Below are positions 5,735 to 6,634 of a stretch of 6,634 nt of DNA, piece by piece. Location: positions 1 through 6,634 of the forward strand of contig JAIRTD010000277.1 in NCBI GenBank assembly GCA_031255115.1. The letters are read 5' to 3'. The position numbers were made by a program, and so were the translations under genes. This DNA is from Spirochaetaceae bacterium. GTDB taxonomy: Bacteria; Spirochaetota; Spirochaetia; Treponematales; Breznakiellaceae. The notes beneath the pieces were generated by a model. That model searched no databases and was not told the DNA's origin. It worked only from the letters and a program-made list of their open reading frames with translations. How positions within the stretch are numbered: the stretch's first letter is position 1; every line of letters begins with the position of its first letter.

Positions 5735-6400
5735 ATTGATTACCTCCGAAGAAGATTCCAGTAAAAAATGGCTCAACACATTGTGTTCTACACAATATTC
5801 TACCGCCGCTTTCATGGCATCTTCCAGCGGCATGGTGTTTCGGTTTTCCCGTATCTTGTCAATAAACACACTGTACCCGTTCAGGGCCGCGCATTTCTTT
5901 ACCATGTCGTCGTTATGCCCTTTATTGATATTATATACCTTGACAAAAAGTTCAAGCTCAGGCGGAAGCTCCGCGGTCGTGAGACCCTCCGCGCTTTCAA
6001 AAGCGTCGGACAGCTTCATCACCGCCCGGTCGGGGTACGGCTTGGGGCCGTTATACAATACGATAAATTCAGGCCGGGGGATTTTTAGCAGGGTTTCCCG
6101 GTACAGGCTTTTCCGCTCAATGATTTTTTCGTATACCCTGGCAATGTATAAAAGTATTCTCAGCGGCATGTTAAGATTGACGGTACTTTGGTGTTCGATG
6201 AGGACAACCAGCTTATCACCGATGGTAAAGGATATATCGTTGTACCGTTCCATATATAAAACATCGGAGAGGGTATTGATAGTTACAGGGATTTCCCTGT
6301 CCAGCGGGACGCCTTCGAGGGCGCTGTACAACTCCCGCAGGGTGTCGGGATCGCTAAAGAGCCGGGAAAAAACGCTGTCCTTGTATCCGGTATTTACCAT
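5528..6400 (-). CDS. Rpn family PD-(D/E)XK nuclease / putative transposase
   Basis: The 290-residue protein matches the Rpn (recombination-promoting nuclease) family, long annotated in treponemes as 'putative transposase or invertase'. The N-terminal YKDSVFSRLF and LYSALEG (6-16, 25-30) are typical. The nuclease core is visible as Asp55 in NDISF, then EHQS with Glu69 and Gln71, the E-x-Q variant of the PD-(D/E)XK motif, followed by MPLRILLYIARVYE and the family mark FIVLYNG (112-118). The C-terminal part has charged repeats (IEGRTE twice, 243-256) and a helical GYSIEAIQELTGL motif (269-281). Related E. coli proteins are DNA endonucleases linked to recombination and phage defence. The gene looks intact. 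An in-frame TGA lies 10 codons upstream of the ATG, so no longer start exists, but no good SD precedes it. A strong SD instead sits inside the gene (see the internal CDS). It stands apart from the clp genes and is probably an acquired accessory gene. Confidence 0.9.
   Translation of the reverse strand: MVNTGYKDSVFSRLFSDPDTLRELYSALEGVPLDREIPVTINTLSDVLYMERYNDISFTIGDKLVVLIEHQSTVNLNMPLRILLYIARVYEKIIERKSLYRETLLKIPRPEFIVLYNGPKPYPDRAVMKLSDAFESAEGLTTAELPPELELFVKVYNINKGHNDDMVKKCAALNGYSVFIDKIRENRNTMPLEDAMKAAVEYCVEHNVLSHFLLESSSEVINMLLTEWNWDDAREVWKQEAKIEGRTEGLIEGRTEERREIAKNALLKGYSIEAIQELTGLDPETIKNLS
5633..5675. repeat. Intragenic 24-bp tandem repeat (codes IEGRTE twice)
   Basis: The 19-base stretches at 5633-5651 and 5657-5675 agree at 16 of 19 positions with a period of 24 bases (8 codons). 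They encode IEGRTEGL followed by IEGRTEER in the C-terminal part of the Rpn-family protein. Charged repeats at this place are common in the family and can change copy number in frame. Confidence 0.75.
5742..5747 (-). promoter_or_regulatory. Internal Shine-Dalgarno GGAGGT inside the Rpn-family gene
   Basis: Reads GGAGGT on the minus strand, seven bases before the in-frame internal ATG. It matches the anti-SD core perfectly and is stronger than the SD of any annotated start in this window, including clpA. It decides the proposed internal start. Confidence 0.6.
5775..5796 (-). repeat. Two overlapping, mutually exclusive hairpins upstream of the internal start
   Basis: ATTGTGT and ACACAAT (plus strand 5780-5786 and 5790-5796) form a perfect 7-bp stem with a 3-base loop. 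The shared arm can instead pair with its other neighbour to form AACAC/GTGTT with loop AAT on the minus strand. The pair sits about 30 nt upstream of the internal SD in the mRNA of the Rpn-family gene. The symmetry is seen directly; any regulatory role is inference. Confidence 0.4.
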
Positions 6401-6410
6401 ATCCAGGTTT

Positions 6411-6439
6411 AGTTTAGCCCGGCATTGTCAATATTTCAA
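6411..6439 (-). promoter_or_regulatory. Candidate promoter of the Rpn-family gene
   Basis: On the minus strand TTGAAA (6439..6434, 5 of 6) is followed after 17 nt by TAAACT (6416..6411, 4 of 6). The predicted transcript starts only about four bases before the ATG. A perfect TTGACA (6431..6426) lies between the two hexamers but has no -10 at normal spacing. The signal is modest. Confidence 0.3.
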
Positions 6440-6517
6440 GGGCAGGGAGAAATGCTCAAGGCGGCTGGGTAAAAGAAAAGGCGCCGTTTAGAACTTTAGG
6501 GGGCCTGCCGGACAGAT

Positions 6518-6634
6518 ATGAACCGAAGACGGAGGAAGAGAAACCGCAAAGTCGCGTCGAACCTTTGGTTCGAAGTAAAGAATTTCGCCAAGCGCTTGCA
6601 ACGGGTTCTTCTTTACTTATTTGACTTCGCGGTA
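6518..6634 (+). CDS. 5' end of an unidentified plus-strand gene, possibly a membrane protein (partial)
   Basis: An ATG at 6518 opens 39 codons that run off the window without a stop. An in-frame TAG at 6497 makes this the first possible start. The product begins with a strongly basic stretch (eight Arg/Lys in the first eleven residues), continues LWFEVKNFAKRLQ and enters a hydrophobic run, VLLYLFDFAV, at the edge. This is what a cytoplasmic N-tail leading into a first membrane helix would look like. I do not recognise the family. The only SD-like sequence is a G-run 14 nt upstream, which is weak. It would be divergent from the Rpn-family gene. A 39-codon open frame can occur by chance, and a complementary-strand frame is also open here, so this is tentative. 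Confidence 0.45.
   Translation, partial: MNRRRRKRNRKVASNLWFEVKNFAKRLQRVLLYLFDFAV
6543..6633. other. Potential three-stem folded element at the right edge
   Basis: Three nested pairings are visible. The outer stem pairs 6543-6553 with 6623-6633 (10 of 11 bp; the one A-C mismatch on the plus strand becomes a G-U wobble in minus-strand RNA). A hairpin TCGAACC-TTT-GGTTCGA spans 6557-6573. A second arm pairs 6573-6582 with 6609-6618 (10 perfect bp), enclosing the palindrome CAAGCGCTTG (6589-6598). Together they draw a three-way junction of about 27 bp. It overlaps the start of the plus-strand partial reading frame. It may be a structured RNA, a DNA-level inverted repeat or chance. Confidence 0.4.

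Noticed and set aside
5528..6400. Insertion sequence based on the 'transposase' label of the Rpn family
   Set aside because: No terminal inverted repeats or duplications bound the gene; the family is a PD-(D/E)XK nuclease group, not a proven IS transposase.
4980..6491. A 503-codon plus-strand open frame crossing clpS, the intergenic region and the Rpn-family gene
   Set aside because: It is antisense to two recognisable proteins, has low-complexity Ser/Arg runs that are the mirror of the IEGRTE repeat, and shows no family motif.
5504..6576. GGTTCGTAGT (5504-5513) and GGTTCGAAGT (6567-6576) as target-site duplications flanking the Rpn-family gene
   Set aside because: Only 9 of 10 bases match, there are no terminal inverted repeats beside them, and Rpn-family genes are not normally bounded by such repeats.
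6557..6582. tRNA-like T-arm (GGTTCGA)
   Set aside because: Stem and loop lengths do not fit a T-arm and no acceptor, D or anticodon arm is present.

Overview
The window holds four complete minus-strand housekeeping genes in transcription order clpS, clpA, aat, gltX (right to left), a minus-strand Rpn-family nuclease gene upstream of them, and the probable 5' end of a plus-strand gene that runs off the right edge. The organism is most likely a spirochaete of the Treponema group. This is an inference: the 290-residue protein belongs to the 'Treponema denticola putative transposase/invertase' type of Rpn/PD-(D/E)XK protein, which is abundant in treponemes, and the GluRS signature reads LQHIGG, which I associate from memory with spirochaetes. 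No rRNA or other taxonomic marker is present.

Layout. Positions 1-53 are a short gap after gltX, ending in an SD-like or -10-like AT-rich motif for whatever lies beyond the left edge. gltX (54-1571, glutamyl-tRNA synthetase) has its own good sigma70-like promoter abutting its start. aat (1654-2409, Leu/Phe-tRNA-protein transferase) starts one base after the clpA stop. clpA (2411-4837, AAA+ unfoldase) has a clear SD. clpS (4944-5240, N-degron adaptor) lies 106 bp upstream of clpA. Positions 5241-5527 are non-coding: a candidate clpS promoter, G-rich runs on the minus strand, hairpins and short tandem repeats. The Rpn-family gene is at 5528-6400. A 117-bp divergent spacer follows, then a truncated plus-strand reading frame from 6518.

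Function. ClpS, ClpA and Aat form the bacterial N-degron branch. Aat adds Leu or Phe to proteins with N-terminal Lys or Arg, ClpS captures such N-termini, and ClpA unfolds them into ClpP (not in this window). gltX supplies charged tRNA-Glu and is linked by position rather than pathway.

The most interesting observation is inside the Rpn-family gene. A perfect GGAGGT Shine-Dalgarno sits 7 nt before an internal in-frame ATG and would yield a 68-residue C-terminal protein, while the full-length start has no recognisable SD. E. coli Rpn nucleases are reported to make an intragenic C-terminal antitoxin in this way, so the locus may be a one-gene toxin/antitoxin or anti-phage module. A second region worth checking is the right edge, where about 91 bases can fold into a three-stem junction overlapping the start of the truncated reading frame.
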